From contig NTJZ01000002.1 in assembly GCA_002457215.1 (NCBI GenBank), forward strand, positions 124,001 to 188,000: a stretch of 64,000 nucleotides of DNA, given 5' to 3'. Numbering within the stretch: position 1 is the first letter of the stretch; each line of letters begins with the position of its first letter. Shown one piece after another: positions 51,492 through 60,875 of the stretch. The notes under the pieces were generated by a model that saw only the letters and a list, made by a program, of their open reading frames with translations, did not search any database and was not told the origin of the DNA. The position numbers and the translations under genes were made by a program. This DNA comes from OM182 bacterium MED-G28. GTDB taxonomy: Bacteria; Pseudomonadota; Gammaproteobacteria; Pseudomonadales; Pseudohongiellaceae.

Positions 51492-52226
51492 CTAGATCTT
51501 TAATCGCTTAAATATGAATTCGGGAATCAAACATACAGTCGCCATAATTATACGCCAGTAGCCAGGAACATATACCGTATGATTTTTTCGATCGATACCG
51601 CGCACAATCTTATTCGCCACCAATTCAGGGGTTGACCACAAGAGACCTTTGTCAAACTTTGAGGTCATTGGTGAGTCAACCAAGCCTGGTTTGATATCGA
51701 TTACGTGGACTTTATGGGCTAGTAGTTTACCTCTTAGTCCTTGAAGATAAGTCGAAACCATCGATTTTGCGGCTCCATAGATAAAGTTAGGCTGGCGGCC
51801 TCTATCACCTGCGACAGAGGTAATTACTGCGAGTACGCCGCTTTGTTGCGCCTTAAACACTTTTGATAGTTCAGTACAGAGTGAGATTATACTAAGACCA
51901 TTAACATTGATTTCTTTTTTGGCTCTGTTGTAATCATTTTCGCAAGCTTCTTGATCTGGCAGTGACCCATGACAAAGCAACGCAATGTCAATTTTTTCTA
52001 ACGATTGCCTGGCTTGCTCGAGAGCTTCGCCGTGATTTTTCTGATTGCTCAAATCAAGCACATAATAAGCAACGGAACGCGCACCACGGATCATTAAATC
52101 TTCTTTGAGCTCGATCAATAACTCTTCATTTCGAGCAATAAGAAATAATTGTGCTTTGCGTGCTGCGTACAAGCGCGCCGACGCTTTTGCTATTGCTGAA
52201 GTAGCACCAATAATCAGAATTTTCAT
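51492..52226 (-). CDS. dprE2: DprE2-like decaprenylphospho-2-keto-ribose reductase (SDR)
   Basis: A 244-aa short-chain dehydrogenase: GATSAIA nucleotide site, S137 (AVITSVAG) and Y150-x3-K154 (YGAAK). C-terminal hydrophobic stretch (~225-240) may contact the membrane. Context with DprE1 assigns it as DprE2, which reduces the 2-keto intermediate to polyprenyl-phospho-arabinofuranose with NADH. The gene follows DprE1 after 35 bp and precedes the HAD-UbiA gene by 4 bp. The family alone would not distinguish DprE2; the operon does. Confidence 0.88.
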   Translation of the reverse strand: MKILIIGATSAIAKASARLYAARKAQLFLIARNEELLIELKEDLMIRGARSVAYYVLDLSNQKNHGEALEQARQSLEKIDIALLCHGSLPDQEACENDYNRAKKEINVNGLSIISLCTELSKVFKAQQSGVLAVITSVAGDRGRQPNFIYGAAKSMVSTYLQGLRGKLLAHKVHVIDIKPGLVDSPMTSKFDKGLLWSTPELVANKIVRGIDRKNHTVYVPGYWRIIMATVCLIPEFIFKRLKI

Positions 52227-52261
52227 TATCTATTTGTTTTATTTTTTCCTTAGATTGATTT

Positions 52262-53575
52262 CTACTGCGTCAATCCCAATCGCATCGACTGGTGGGAAAC
52301 AAAAGTATTGCTTGGATCAAGGGTCTTTTTTATCTCCACAAAACGTTCCCAATTTGGATAAGCGGCCTTGAACACATCTTCACTCATTCTCGAATCTTTG
52401 GCTAGATAGAGTCGGCCACCGTGGGCTAATAAAACCTCGTCGAGTTTACTGAGAAGAGGGAAAACACTTGGTTCATTTTTAAAATCTAGCGCCAATGTAT
52501 AACCAGCAGTGGGGAATGACAGTAGGTTCTGATTAGCATTGCCAAACTTCTTCAAGACAGAAATAAAAGACCCTGTTGAAGATTCAGATACTATTTTTAG
52601 AATTTCGCGAATCCCTTCTCTGGCAGAGCTAGATGGCATGACAAATTGATATTGCAAAAAGCCTTTGGAGCCATAGAGACGATTCCAATTTCGAATATTG
52701 TCTAACGGGAAAAAATAAGAATCATAGTTTACTATTGAAGGATTCTTGCGATGCTTCCACATTTCATAGATCGCGTTGTTAAATAATTTGTTGCTAAATC
52801 TATTTAAGAAAAATCCTGGAGTTCCAAACGGTACTGACAAGCTAACTCTAGATTTTGGTTGTTGTAGACCATCTGCACAATGGTCTGCCAAATGAAGAAT
52901 TGACCTGCCGAGGCTTTTCCCGCGGGCCAAACAATCCAGCCACGCAAAAGAGTGTTTGCTATCTTCGTTCTGGTCAATCAGATCCATGCAATCATCAAGA
53001 TCTTTAGCAACAATAGAATTTCTTTTAATAAAGACACTTGATACTTTATGTAGAGAAATCGTGGCATTAATGATTATTCCGGTTAATCCCATCCCACCGC
53101 AGGTAGCTAAAAATGCATCCCTATTTTCATCGCGGCTACATTGAATTATTTCCCCTGAGGACAGCAGTAAAGAAAAACTTCTTACATGGTCACAAAAACT
53201 ACCGTCTGTATGGTGATTCTTGCCGTGAATATCAGCCGCTATGGCTCCGCCAATCGAGACAAATTTTGTTCCAGGAAGCACAGGGGCGAAGAATCCCTCT
53301 GGAATGATAACTGTAAGCAGAGCACCCATAGACACTCCAGCCCCGCACTTTATGATACCGGTGGTCGCATTAAATTCTAAAAAACTATCCAGGAAGCGGC
53401 TACTTAAGACAGTATCCGCGAGAGAGCTGTCTCCATAGCTACGGCCGGCACCACGCGGAATCATTGGGCCGTGTTTCTTTTTAGTTCCAAAAAGTTTCTG
53501 AATCGATTCTCGTGTGGGGGGTTCGAGTAATTCCGCGGTGACTCCCGGAAACCTACCCCAGCCATGTAGTTGCAT
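52262..53575 (-). CDS. dprE1: DprE1-like polyprenylphosphoryl-ribose 2-oxidase
   Basis: A 437-aa FAD enzyme of the PCMH/VAO fold that oxidises the 2-OH of polyprenyl-phospho-ribose. FAD contacts: PRGAGRSYGDSSLAD (~40-54) and ADIHGKNHHTDGSFCDHVRS (~114-132). The C-terminal substrate block reads SFPTAGYTLALDF, so A362 replaces the Cys that benzothiazinones attack in the mycobacterial enzyme (GWNICVDF, Cys387); K393 (YLAKDSR) is kept. It begins directly after the GtrA stop and precedes DprE2. In mycobacteria the step is essential for cell-wall arabinan; here it likely supplies D-arabinose for another glycan. Confidence 0.93.
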   Translation of the reverse strand: MQLHGWGRFPGVTAELLEPPTRESIQKLFGTKKKHGPMIPRGAGRSYGDSSLADTVLSSRFLDSFLEFNATTGIIKCGAGVSMGALLTVIIPEGFFAPVLPGTKFVSIGGAIAADIHGKNHHTDGSFCDHVRSFSLLLSSGEIIQCSRDENRDAFLATCGGMGLTGIIINATISLHKVSSVFIKRNSIVAKDLDDCMDLIDQNEDSKHSFAWLDCLARGKSLGRSILHLADHCADGLQQPKSRVSLSVPFGTPGFFLNRFSNKLFNNAIYEMWKHRKNPSIVNYDSYFFPLDNIRNWNRLYGSKGFLQYQFVMPSSSAREGIREILKIVSESSTGSFISVLKKFGNANQNLLSFPTAGYTLALDFKNEPSVFPLLSKLDEVLLAHGGRLYLAKDSRMSEDVFKAAYPNWERFVEIKKTLDPSNTFVSHQSMRLGLTQ

Positions 53576-53986
53576 CTAAACTTCTCGCTTTGGAAATACG
53601 TAATGCTTGTCTAGCTGATACTTTACTACATATCCAATGGTCAAACCGATGACAGCACCTAAATATCTGGCGAATTTTGTACCATAGAGTAATTCGAAAC
53701 TGATTTCAGCCATCCAAAATAAAAGGGTTGTGCCTATGCCAGTGAGACTATAAGCGAGAAACGTTCGCATATCATTCAAGGCCGATGAAGCGCGGCAACC
53801 AAAGATAAAGCGCTTATCTAAATAGTATTTACAGATCAAACCGACTAGTGTGCCGGCTAGGATGCCCGCATAGATATTTAGAAATGCACTATAAAATCTA
53901 ATTGTTAATTCTTGTGCGAAAAGATTTGCTAGTGTAGCGAATACAGCAAAGCTCGCATATTTAACGGTAATACTTAGCGATGTCAT
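53576..53986 (-). CDS. GtrA-family four-helix membrane protein
   Basis: A 136-aa protein with four predicted membrane segments and GtrA signature stretches: FAVFATLANLFAQEL, GTLVGLICKYYLDKRFIF, GYVVKYQLDKHYVF. GtrA proteins take part in moving or anchoring polyprenyl-linked sugars; the mycobacterial homolog Rv3789 sits beside DprE1/DprE2. It is the first gene of the arabinose-lipid operon and abuts DprE1. Promoter must lie in 53987-54121, shared with the divergent IMPase gene. Confidence 0.93.
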   Translation of the reverse strand: MTSLSITVKYASFAVFATLANLFAQELTIRFYSAFLNIYAGILAGTLVGLICKYYLDKRFIFGCRASSALNDMRTFLAYSLTGIGTTLLFWMAEISFELLYGTKFARYLGAVIGLTIGYVVKYQLDKHYVFPKREV

Positions 53987-54121
53987 GATCTAGAGATTGT
54001 TGGCATTTTTGTTTACTGCGTTATGTTAGTCTCTTCCTAGTATAATGCTAATAGTTATAGTCTCTGGCTTTAATTTACTGGCACTTAGATTCATTACTCA
54101 TTCAGCAGAGGGCAACGGTAG

Positions 54122-54961
54122 ATGGAAATGGATTTACAGGAAGTTCAGACCTTTGCGATTGCTATTGCTGAGCAAGCAGGTGAGATAGTTTGTAAGAAGA
54201 GGCTAGAGGCTAAGCTTTCTCATGAATTTAAATATGGCAATGAGTTGGTAACTAATGCTGATCTTGCAGCTGATAAATTTATTAGTGAAGAGATTAGTAA
54301 ACGATATGGCAGTCACTTGATCTTGTCTGAAGAGCTCTCTCCAGATATTGGCAACCTTCAAGAAATCCAGGAATCAGTGTGGATTGTCGATCCTATTGAC
54401 GGCACGGTGAATTTTGCCCATGGACATAATCAGTCAGCAATCTCCATAGCATATGTCGAGCAGCAGCAAGTAAAAATTGGTGTTGTTTATAATCCTTTCA
54501 CTAAGGAAATGTTTTCAGCCTTGAAAGGAGGGGGCGCCTTTCTTAACGATAGTCCGATCAGAATAGTAAATGAGCCAGCGCTTGATCGCGCGATTATTGC
54601 CACAGGGTTTCCTTACGAAAAATCTAATCTGGAACCTATGATTCAACGACTACGCGTCGTATTACATCATTGTGCGGACATTCGGCGACTAGGGTCTGCT
54701 GCTCTCGATATTTGTTGGGTAGCGGCAGGGCGATTAGATGGTTATTACGAAAGCCTCTGTATTTGGGATTTTGCAGCTGCGAGGCTAATAGCAAAGGAGG
54801 CTGGTGCAGAATGCGGTCATTTTAGCGACGTGCCGGAGGGCATCGATCCGCAGTTCCATCCTGACGATTTGTTAATTGCTAATCCTGTTTTATACCCAGA
54901 GTTGAAGCGAATCTTAGGGTCTGCCGCAGAGAAAGAAACTCCATTAAAATCGCTGGGTTAA
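54122..54961 (+). CDS. Inositol-monophosphatase-family sugar/nucleotide phosphatase
   Basis: A 279-aa protein with the full magnesium-dependent motif set: EELSP (Glu ligand), WIVDPIDGTVNFAHGH, and WDFAAARLIAKEAGAECGHF. The family includes SuhB, CysQ-like and histidinol-phosphatases. It begins divergently from the arabinose-lipid operon, so it might act in that pathway, but its substrate is not shown. Two ATGs at 54122 and 54128 are possible; GAGGGCAAC lies 5' of both. Confidence 0.9.
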   Translation: MEMDLQEVQTFAIAIAEQAGEIVCKKRLEAKLSHEFKYGNELVTNADLAADKFISEEISKRYGSHLILSEELSPDIGNLQEIQESVWIVDPIDGTVNFAHGHNQSAISIAYVEQQQVKIGVVYNPFTKEMFSALKGGGAFLNDSPIRIVNEPALDRAIIATGFPYEKSNLEPMIQRLRVVLHHCADIRRLGSAALDICWVAAGRLDGYYESLCIWDFAAARLIAKEAGAECGHFSDVPEGIDPQFHPDDLLIANPVLYPELKRILGSAAEKETPLKSLG

Positions 54962-55171
54962 GCTAGGCTTTATAAACGATAAACGGATATCTTTCCGATT
55001 GACGAAAACCCTTATAGGTCGTATGGTTGTGGGGTTTTATTTATGCTGAATTTTCAAAAGAGTGCCTGCTCTAGTAGGGTTACCCGATTCAGGCCGTATG
55101 ATAGAGAAACCCCAGTTTTCGGGATCTATAGACTAATATTCTAAAAAAATATGAAGACTTAGGAGGAAGCA

Positions 55172-56872
55172 GTGAAAAAAGTGAGCTTATTAAAAACTTC
55201 GTTTCTGGCACTGGTACTTATGCCTGCGGTAGCGGCGGCGGCAGACCGTGTTGGAGATTTTTCACTTTTGGATCAAGATGGTTATCACCACGGAATGAGT
55301 TGGTACGATGATCATCAGGCGATTGCATTACTGGTCCAAGCTAATGATAGTGATGCAGCGGCAGTTCCCGCATTTGACGCACTGAAAGCCAAATTTGATG
55401 GAGCTGGCGTTGAATTTCTAATGATTAATCCAATGGGTCGTTTGAATCGAGAAGCTGTACAGGACAAAGTTGCTGAATACGGTGTCGATATTCCTGTATT
55501 AATGGATGATGCGCGCTTGATTTCACAAGCGCTTGGCGTTGCTCGTGTTGGTGAAGTGCTGCTCTTCGATCCGAAGCGATTTACCGTTGAATTCCGCGGA
55601 TCAGTTACCGCTGCGGAAGGTGCAATTGAACAGATTCTTGCCGGCGAAGAAGTATCACCGGCATTGGTCGAAAGTTCTGGCATGGCGGTTTCTTATGAGG
55701 CTGCGGAAAATGTGCCTTCCTATGTGGCAGATATTGCACCGGTGCTGGCTGAGCAATGTGCAACTTGTCATCGCGAAGGTGGAGTAGCGCCATTCGCCAT
55801 GGATAGCCATACCATGGTGCAAGGATGGTCTCCGATGATTCGCGAAGTATTAATGACTCGACGTATGCCCCCCGGTCAGATTGATGGTCATATCGGCGAA
55901 TTCATTAACGATCGGCTGGTTGATAATGAGGACGTTCGCAATATTATTGCCTGGGTTGATGCTGGTGCACCCAAAGACGGTGACCATGATCCACTTGCTC
56001 TATTGCAATGGCCAGAATCCAAGTGGGCTTTTGGTGAGCCAGACTTGGTACTAGACATACCTGCTACCACCGTGCCAGCGACTGGCAATGGTGTATTTGT
56101 GAATGTCGAAGTCAACTTCGACATGGAGGAAGACAGGTGGGTGAGGGGCAGTCAGATTATTGCTGGTGATCGGACAGTCCTTCATCACACGGTTAATCGT
56201 TTAGATTTCCCAGGTGAATCTGGTCGCCGTTTTCTTGGTGGAGATGGAAATAGGGACAAAGCAGACATTACCGCTTATATCCCGGGCGATACTCCAGATC
56301 TAGCACCACCGAATACTGGCGGATTGGTTAAGGCTGGATCAGTCCTTAAATTAAACATGCACTACACGCCAAATGGACGCGAGACAGTTGATAACAGCCA
56401 GCTAGGTGTTTGGTTCTATCCGCTGGGTGAAGTGCCTGAAGAGAGAATGTCAGGACAATGTGCCTGCGTTTTCCCAAATACTTGGACTACAATTCCAGCT
56501 AACGATCCGGCTTTTGAACAGACAGCCAGTATCGTGATTGAGAACGATGCGCACATCCATAGCTACCTTCCACATATGCATTTTCGTGGCAAGCGCATGC
56601 GCTTCGTTGCTGACTATCCAGACGGAACTAGCGAAGAACTTATCAATGTTGCCAAATACAATTACAACTGGCAGCTAAGCTACACCTACAATGAACCTAA
56701 GTTCGTTCCAGGCGGCACCAAGATTACCGCCACGGCAGCGTGGGATAATTCAGGGCAGAATCCAGCAAATCCTAATCCTGATCGCAACGTAGATTGGGGC
56801 AATGAGAGCTGGGATGAGATGTTTTTCGGCGCAGTTAGATGGAAAGATATCGACCAAGGCGGTGAAGACTAA
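55172..56872 (+). CDS. Secreted redoxin - cytochrome c - copper-monooxygenase-like fusion protein
   Basis: A 566-aa protein starting at GTG after a perfect AGGAGGAAG. Signal peptide to ~23; residues ~25-165 form a redoxin/thioredoxin-like domain without any Cys, so it cannot do thiol chemistry. A planctomycete-type cytochrome region follows with C196ATCH200. Residues ~285-560 resemble the copper type II ascorbate-dependent monooxygenase (PHM) fold: H338-H339 (VLHHTVN), H397 (NMHYTP), H461-x-H463 and H468-x-H470 (HIHSYLPHMHF). C430/C432 may form a disulfide. Heme plus copper suggests a periplasmic oxidase or monooxygenase; substrate unknown. Strong terminator after it; monocistronic. Confidence 0.9.
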   Translation: MKKVSLLKTSFLALVLMPAVAAAADRVGDFSLLDQDGYHHGMSWYDDHQAIALLVQANDSDAAAVPAFDALKAKFDGAGVEFLMINPMGRLNREAVQDKVAEYGVDIPVLMDDARLISQALGVARVGEVLLFDPKRFTVEFRGSVTAAEGAIEQILAGEEVSPALVESSGMAVSYEAAENVPSYVADIAPVLAEQCATCHREGGVAPFAMDSHTMVQGWSPMIREVLMTRRMPPGQIDGHIGEFINDRLVDNEDVRNIIAWVDAGAPKDGDHDPLALLQWPESKWAFGEPDLVLDIPATTVPATGNGVFVNVEVNFDMEEDRWVRGSQIIAGDRTVLHHTVNRLDFPGESGRRFLGGDGNRDKADITAYIPGDTPDLAPPNTGGLVKAGSVLKLNMHYTPNGRETVDNSQLGVWFYPLGEVPEERMSGQCACVFPNTWTTIPANDPAFEQTASIVIENDAHIHSYLPHMHFRGKRMRFVADYPDGTSEELINVAKYNYNWQLSYTYNEPKFVPGGTKITATAAWDNSGQNPANPNPDRNVDWGNESWDEMFFGAVRWKDIDQGGED

Positions 56873-56902
56873 TTCAGGGTTACCTCTCTGAGTCAGAAAT
56901 TA

Positions 56903-56936
56903 AAACCCGATCACTGCGGAGCGATCGGGTTTTTTT
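56903..56936 (+). terminator. Strong rho-independent terminator
   Basis: AAACCCGATC pairs with GATCGGGTTT around ACTGCGGAGC, then a long T run. It lies just after the redoxin fusion gene. Confidence 0.95.
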
Positions 56937-57114
56937 GTGCCCGTGCCATATTGGCTATAAGCTTTCAGGCATGGTCAAAGGTTGCTTTGAAAGTTCTAGT
57001 TTGTTACCCAGGCCTGAAATCATAGAGGGAATTTATTATAAGTCGTATTATGAACCTAGCTTCTATCGCTACACTAGATAATATTCTCGCTTGGTTCGCT
57101 CATTGCCGGAATGC

Positions 57115-57609
57115 TTAGAGAATCTCGAATACGTCATAGGCAACTTTGCCTTCTACCTGCTTAGACTTACCAACGAAAACTCGATGATTTAGCCAATCGT
57201 ATTTCTCGGATGCGGTATTAAATACCGGTGTAACTCGCCAATATAAACCGGAGTCATCTCTGGCTACTACGCCCTTGTAAGTCATATAAATAATTGCGCC
57301 ATCGTCGGTTTCCAAGGTGATGCGCACATCGAGACTACTGTGGCCTGAAACCTGAGTGATCCAGTCGGCCCCACCATCGTGCACCATGCCTTTTAAGCGG
57401 GCGCCAGAAAAAGTGCCACCGGTTACTGGCGCAATGCTGGTATGCCCCGCATCAAGTTGAGGATCAACATCCAGCAGTAATTCTAATAAGAATTCAGACT
57501 CTAAGTCACTGGCGGGTGATTGTGCTGTGGCCATGAGAGGTACTCCTACGAGCATGAATGTGGCTATCAAGAAAGAAAACGTACGAAACTCTTTGATTCG
57601 ATTGATCAT
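57115..57609 (-). CDS. Exported DUF3237 protein
   Basis: 164 aa from ATG 57609 with the AGGAGAATAATA ribosome binding site (the track's TTG start runs back to the preceding gene). Signal peptide ends near LMATAQ. The mature part is one DUF3237 domain: LLDVDPQLDAGHTSIAPVTGGTFSGARLKGMVHDGGADW and YWRVTPVFNTASEKYDWLNHRVFVG. Known only as a beta-barrel domain of unknown role, common in secreted or periplasmic proteins. It is the last gene of the LysR-RND-DUF3237 row, 43 bp after the RND stop. Confidence 0.92.
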   Translation of the reverse strand: MINRIKEFRTFSFLIATFMLVGVPLMATAQSPASDLESEFLLELLLDVDPQLDAGHTSIAPVTGGTFSGARLKGMVHDGGADWITQVSGHSSLDVRITLETDDGAIIYMTYKGVVARDDSGLYWRVTPVFNTASEKYDWLNHRVFVGKSKQVEGKVAYDVFEIL

Positions 57610-57651
57610 TATTATTCTCCTGTTAAGGGTTTTGATGATAGTTCGAACCAA

Positions 57652-59979
57652 TCAAGAAGTCACAGTCTCTTGTGTGTTTATTTTATTATCGAAGCGCTTC
57701 AAAATGGTAGGCAGATAAAGTAAGTCCAGCACTAATGCCAACACCACTATAGGGACCAGCAATTTCGCTGATTGCTGGAAATATAATGTATTCGCAAAGA
57801 TCAACACAGTTGTGCCAAAAGCGAGCACTAACGTTGTAATAGTTAGGGCAGGGCCAGCAACCTTTATTGAGTGCGCAATAGAATCACTCTTATTAGCGCC
57901 TGCCCTACGTCCTTCCAGGTAATGGCTTAGTATATGGACTGTATCATCGACTACCAGGCCAATACTTATGCTGAACAACATCATAACAAAAGGATCCAGT
58001 TGTCCCACGAATAATGCCCATAATCCAAAAACAATAGTTGCTGGAAGTAAGTTTGGTATTACACTTAGTATTCCAAAATACAAACTTCTAAAACCAATTA
58101 TCAAACAAAGTGTAATAAGTAATAGACTAATTGAATAACCTTGCAATAACTCAATTGTTACAAGTTCATCCATGCGAGCAAACAAGAGTATTCCACTTCC
58201 ATGGATTAGATTGGCTGTCTCGAAAGAGTCGGCAAATTGGGCAGTAATCCTTTTATCTAGATCAATGATTTCCTGATTAGACAACGGCAACGCATTCACT
58301 GTTAGGGTCAACTGAGAACTAGTCTTGTTAAGAAAGCTCGCCAGGGGTATGTAGTTTCTCTCTACAGTCCGATAGGCATTGAGATAGTTAGTATTAGTTT
58401 GAGTATCAAGTGGCAAAAAAAAGTATTCTTCTTGATTGTCATTTACTATCTGATTAATTGTTTTCAATACGTCGGTCAAACTTATAACAGATTCAACATC
58501 TTCCTGAGAAACTAGCCATTGTGAAAATTCGTCAATCTTGGTTAAAAAAATTGGGTCTATCGCGCCGTTCTCTATAGTGCTATCGATGCCATAGGTTAAT
58601 GCTGGACCTCGATTCATGTGCTCGCTTACCACATCGTAATATTGACGAACCTCAGAATCGTCTGCTACGAAATCTAATCGATCAAAATCAGTTTCATTGA
58701 GAGGCAGCATTAACAAAGTAACAACTGCTATGGTGCTGCAAGTCCAAAAAATTCTTTTGTCATGCAAGTTAGTGAAATCTATGATCTGCTGAAGTTGATT
58801 CTGCAGAAAGGGGATATCTGTAGGATCAGAATCTTTGGGTAGCTTAGATAGCCATATAAGCAGGGAGGGCAGCATAGACAGGGTAAGCAGATAGGAAAAA
58901 ATAATGCCAATTGCCACAATGCGTCCAAAATCTTGCACTGCTGGCGACGAGCACATGTTAAGTGACGAAAACCCTATAGCAGTCGTAAGCGCCGCTAACG
59001 TTACTGGTTGGAAGTTATAGTCCATACTATGGCGCATTGAAGCCACTTTCGATTGCCCTTTATAGAGGGCTTGTTTGTAGACTGAAATGATATGAACACT
59101 GGTAGCCACTGAAATTATGACGACGACCAAAGGAGCAATGATGGAAATATTGTTGAAAGCGAAGCTTAAGTAGCCCAATGCACCCACAGTGCAAAGCACA
59201 GTGAATAACACATGGGCGAGAATACAAATTCCCAGTGTAATAGATTTAAAGCAGTAACAAATTACTAATACGCAAAGAAGAATTACGATCGGGAGAAGGG
59301 TGGTTAAATCATCTATCATGGCCTGTTGGCTAGATTGCTCAAGAAGAACATCTGCATTAGCAAATAGCGTTACTTCAGGATTTGATAGCCGTAACTGCGA
59401 TTGCAGATCCAGCACAGCAGTAGCAATTTCCAGCCGCCCTTCATTGCCAACATCTCTGTTGTTTAACGTAATAACAGCAAAAGTCAAAGCACCATTCTTC
59501 GAAAGCAAGTTATTCGTTAGCAGCCTATCCTTTCTAGCATTTTCGCTGACTTGTAGCAGCTCAGGGGTAGAATATTCCTCCAATGGTTTGCTAAATAAAC
59601 GGGCTTGAGTCTCAGGAGAAGTAAATTCAAGTATCGTTGTGATGCCGCGAATGCGGGGAATAGTGGTGAATGTCTCCTTGAGCTCTGCGATCGCATAGAG
59701 AACAGCGGGCGTGAAAACGGTTTCACCTGGTTGCGCAATGAATGCGAAACGAATTTCTGAATTGGGAGGAAACTCTTCACTTAAAAGCTCAAGTTCATCA
59801 AGATAAGGGTCGCTTTCGGTTAGTAATGCGTTTAAAGAGGTATCAAAACTCGTTCGTAGTATTCCTATGCTTAGTAGTAGTGTAACGACAGTTGCAAGCA
59901 TAATCAGGATTTTGTGATTAGCAACAGTTAAGTGCGCAACTCGTTGCGATAAAGAAAAATTTCGTGTTGCGATTTTCAC
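57652..59979 (-). CDS. RND-superfamily (MMPL/HpnN-like) transporter
   Basis: A 775-aa membrane protein in the RND superfamily with the two-half layout: a signal-anchor helix, periplasmic loop ~45-225, five to six membrane helices ~228-385, an extracytoplasmic loop ~415-610 and a second helix group ~615-765. The conserved VVDDTVHILSHYLEGRRAG helix-4 motif of MMPL-like members is present. Likely substrate is a lipid, hopanoid or hydrophobic compound. The GTG start abuts the LysR stop with no gap, suggesting coupled translation. Confidence 0.9.
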   Translation of the reverse strand: MKIATRNFSLSQRVAHLTVANHKILIMLATVVTLLLSIGILRTSFDTSLNALLTESDPYLDELELLSEEFPPNSEIRFAFIAQPGETVFTPAVLYAIAELKETFTTIPRIRGITTILEFTSPETQARLFSKPLEEYSTPELLQVSENARKDRLLTNNLLSKNGALTFAVITLNNRDVGNEGRLEIATAVLDLQSQLRLSNPEVTLFANADVLLEQSSQQAMIDDLTTLLPIVILLCVLVICYCFKSITLGICILAHVLFTVLCTVGALGYLSFAFNNISIIAPLVVVIISVATSVHIISVYKQALYKGQSKVASMRHSMDYNFQPVTLAALTTAIGFSSLNMCSSPAVQDFGRIVAIGIIFSYLLTLSMLPSLLIWLSKLPKDSDPTDIPFLQNQLQQIIDFTNLHDKRIFWTCSTIAVVTLLMLPLNETDFDRLDFVADDSEVRQYYDVVSEHMNRGPALTYGIDSTIENGAIDPIFLTKIDEFSQWLVSQEDVESVISLTDVLKTINQIVNDNQEEYFFLPLDTQTNTNYLNAYRTVERNYIPLASFLNKTSSQLTLTVNALPLSNQEIIDLDKRITAQFADSFETANLIHGSGILLFARMDELVTIELLQGYSISLLLITLCLIIGFRSLYFGILSVIPNLLPATIVFGLWALFVGQLDPFVMMLFSISIGLVVDDTVHILSHYLEGRRAGANKSDSIAHSIKVAGPALTITTLVLAFGTTVLIFANTLYFQQSAKLLVPIVVLALVLDLLYLPTILKRFDNKINTQETVTS

Positions 59980-60873
59980 TTAACTATTTCCGACTGTCTT
60001 GCAGTGTCCAATCCAACTTCTTATGCCACTGCTTAAAAATTTTTGTTTATGTAAGATGAAATAAAATTTACGTGTCCAATCTCGTTGTGGTGCAGTAAGG
60101 CGGACAAGGGTTCCCCGATTAAAAGCATCTTGCAATGTAAGCTCGGACAAACAACCAATTCCGAGTCCGGCCTCAACAGCTCTTTTTATACCTTCTGTAT
60201 GCTGTAATTCTAATCTCAAATTAGATTCAGATAACAAACCACTCATCGCTCGATCAAAAGCTTGTCGTGTTCCAGAACCTCTCTCACGGACTACCCAGTC
60301 TGCAGCGACTAAATCCCTGTCAGTTAGTTTTTTCCTTTTAGCCAAAGCGTGGTCAGGCGAACAAAATAGTGAAAGCTCGTCTTCGCGCCAGTAGCTGACA
60401 TCAAGATCTGCTTCCAGAAGCTCACCTTCGATCAAACCAATGTCTAATTCGAAGTTGCGGACTTTGTTGGCAATAGCGAGGGTGTTTTCTACCTGTAGCT
60501 CTACTTGTGCGGAAGGGTGATCCTGCATAAAGTCCGACATGATACCGATTGCCAAATAATTGCCAATAGTTAATGTCGCACCCACTTTTAATTCGCCTAT
60601 ATCTGATTGATTTATAAGTGAATATTCTATCTGTTCAGCTTGGGAGATAAGTGCTGTGGCCTTTGGTCTAAGCAAAGCGCCTTGTTCGTTAAGTTGTAAG
60701 CGTTTCCCGATCCTGTCGAACAAACGAACGTCAAAGCGATATTCGAGCTCTTTCAAGGCGGTGCTCGCAGCTGACTGAGACATCGCCAACTCAACTGCCG
60801 CGTGGCTCACATTCTGATGATTCGCGATTGCTATAAAGACCTGGAGCTGTTTGAGCGTAAAGTGCATTGACAA
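59980..60873 (-). CDS. LysR-family regulator, FinR/YeiE-like
   Basis: A 297-aa LTTR with an N-terminal winged helix-turn-helix (FTLKQLQVFIAIANHQNVSHAAVELAMSQSAASTALKELEYRFDVRLFDR, ~5-55) and a two-lobed effector domain. GKRLQLNEQGALLRPKA and RERGSGTRQAF place it near E. coli YeiE and Pseudomonas FinR. It lies back-to-back with a ferredoxin-NADP reductase gene, the classic finR-fpr arrangement, which implies control of fpr in response to superoxide or sulfite stress. Its promoter region includes a dyad (60876-60896). Confidence 0.9.
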   Translation of the reverse strand: MSMHFTLKQLQVFIAIANHQNVSHAAVELAMSQSAASTALKELEYRFDVRLFDRIGKRLQLNEQGALLRPKATALISQAEQIEYSLINQSDIGELKVGATLTIGNYLAIGIMSDFMQDHPSAQVELQVENTLAIANKVRNFELDIGLIEGELLEADLDVSYWREDELSLFCSPDHALAKRKKLTDRDLVAADWVVRERGSGTRQAFDRAMSGLLSESNLRLELQHTEGIKRAVEAGLGIGCLSELTLQDAFNRGTLVRLTAPQRDWTRKFYFILHKQKFLSSGIRSWIGHCKTVGNS

Positions 60874-60875
60874 AG

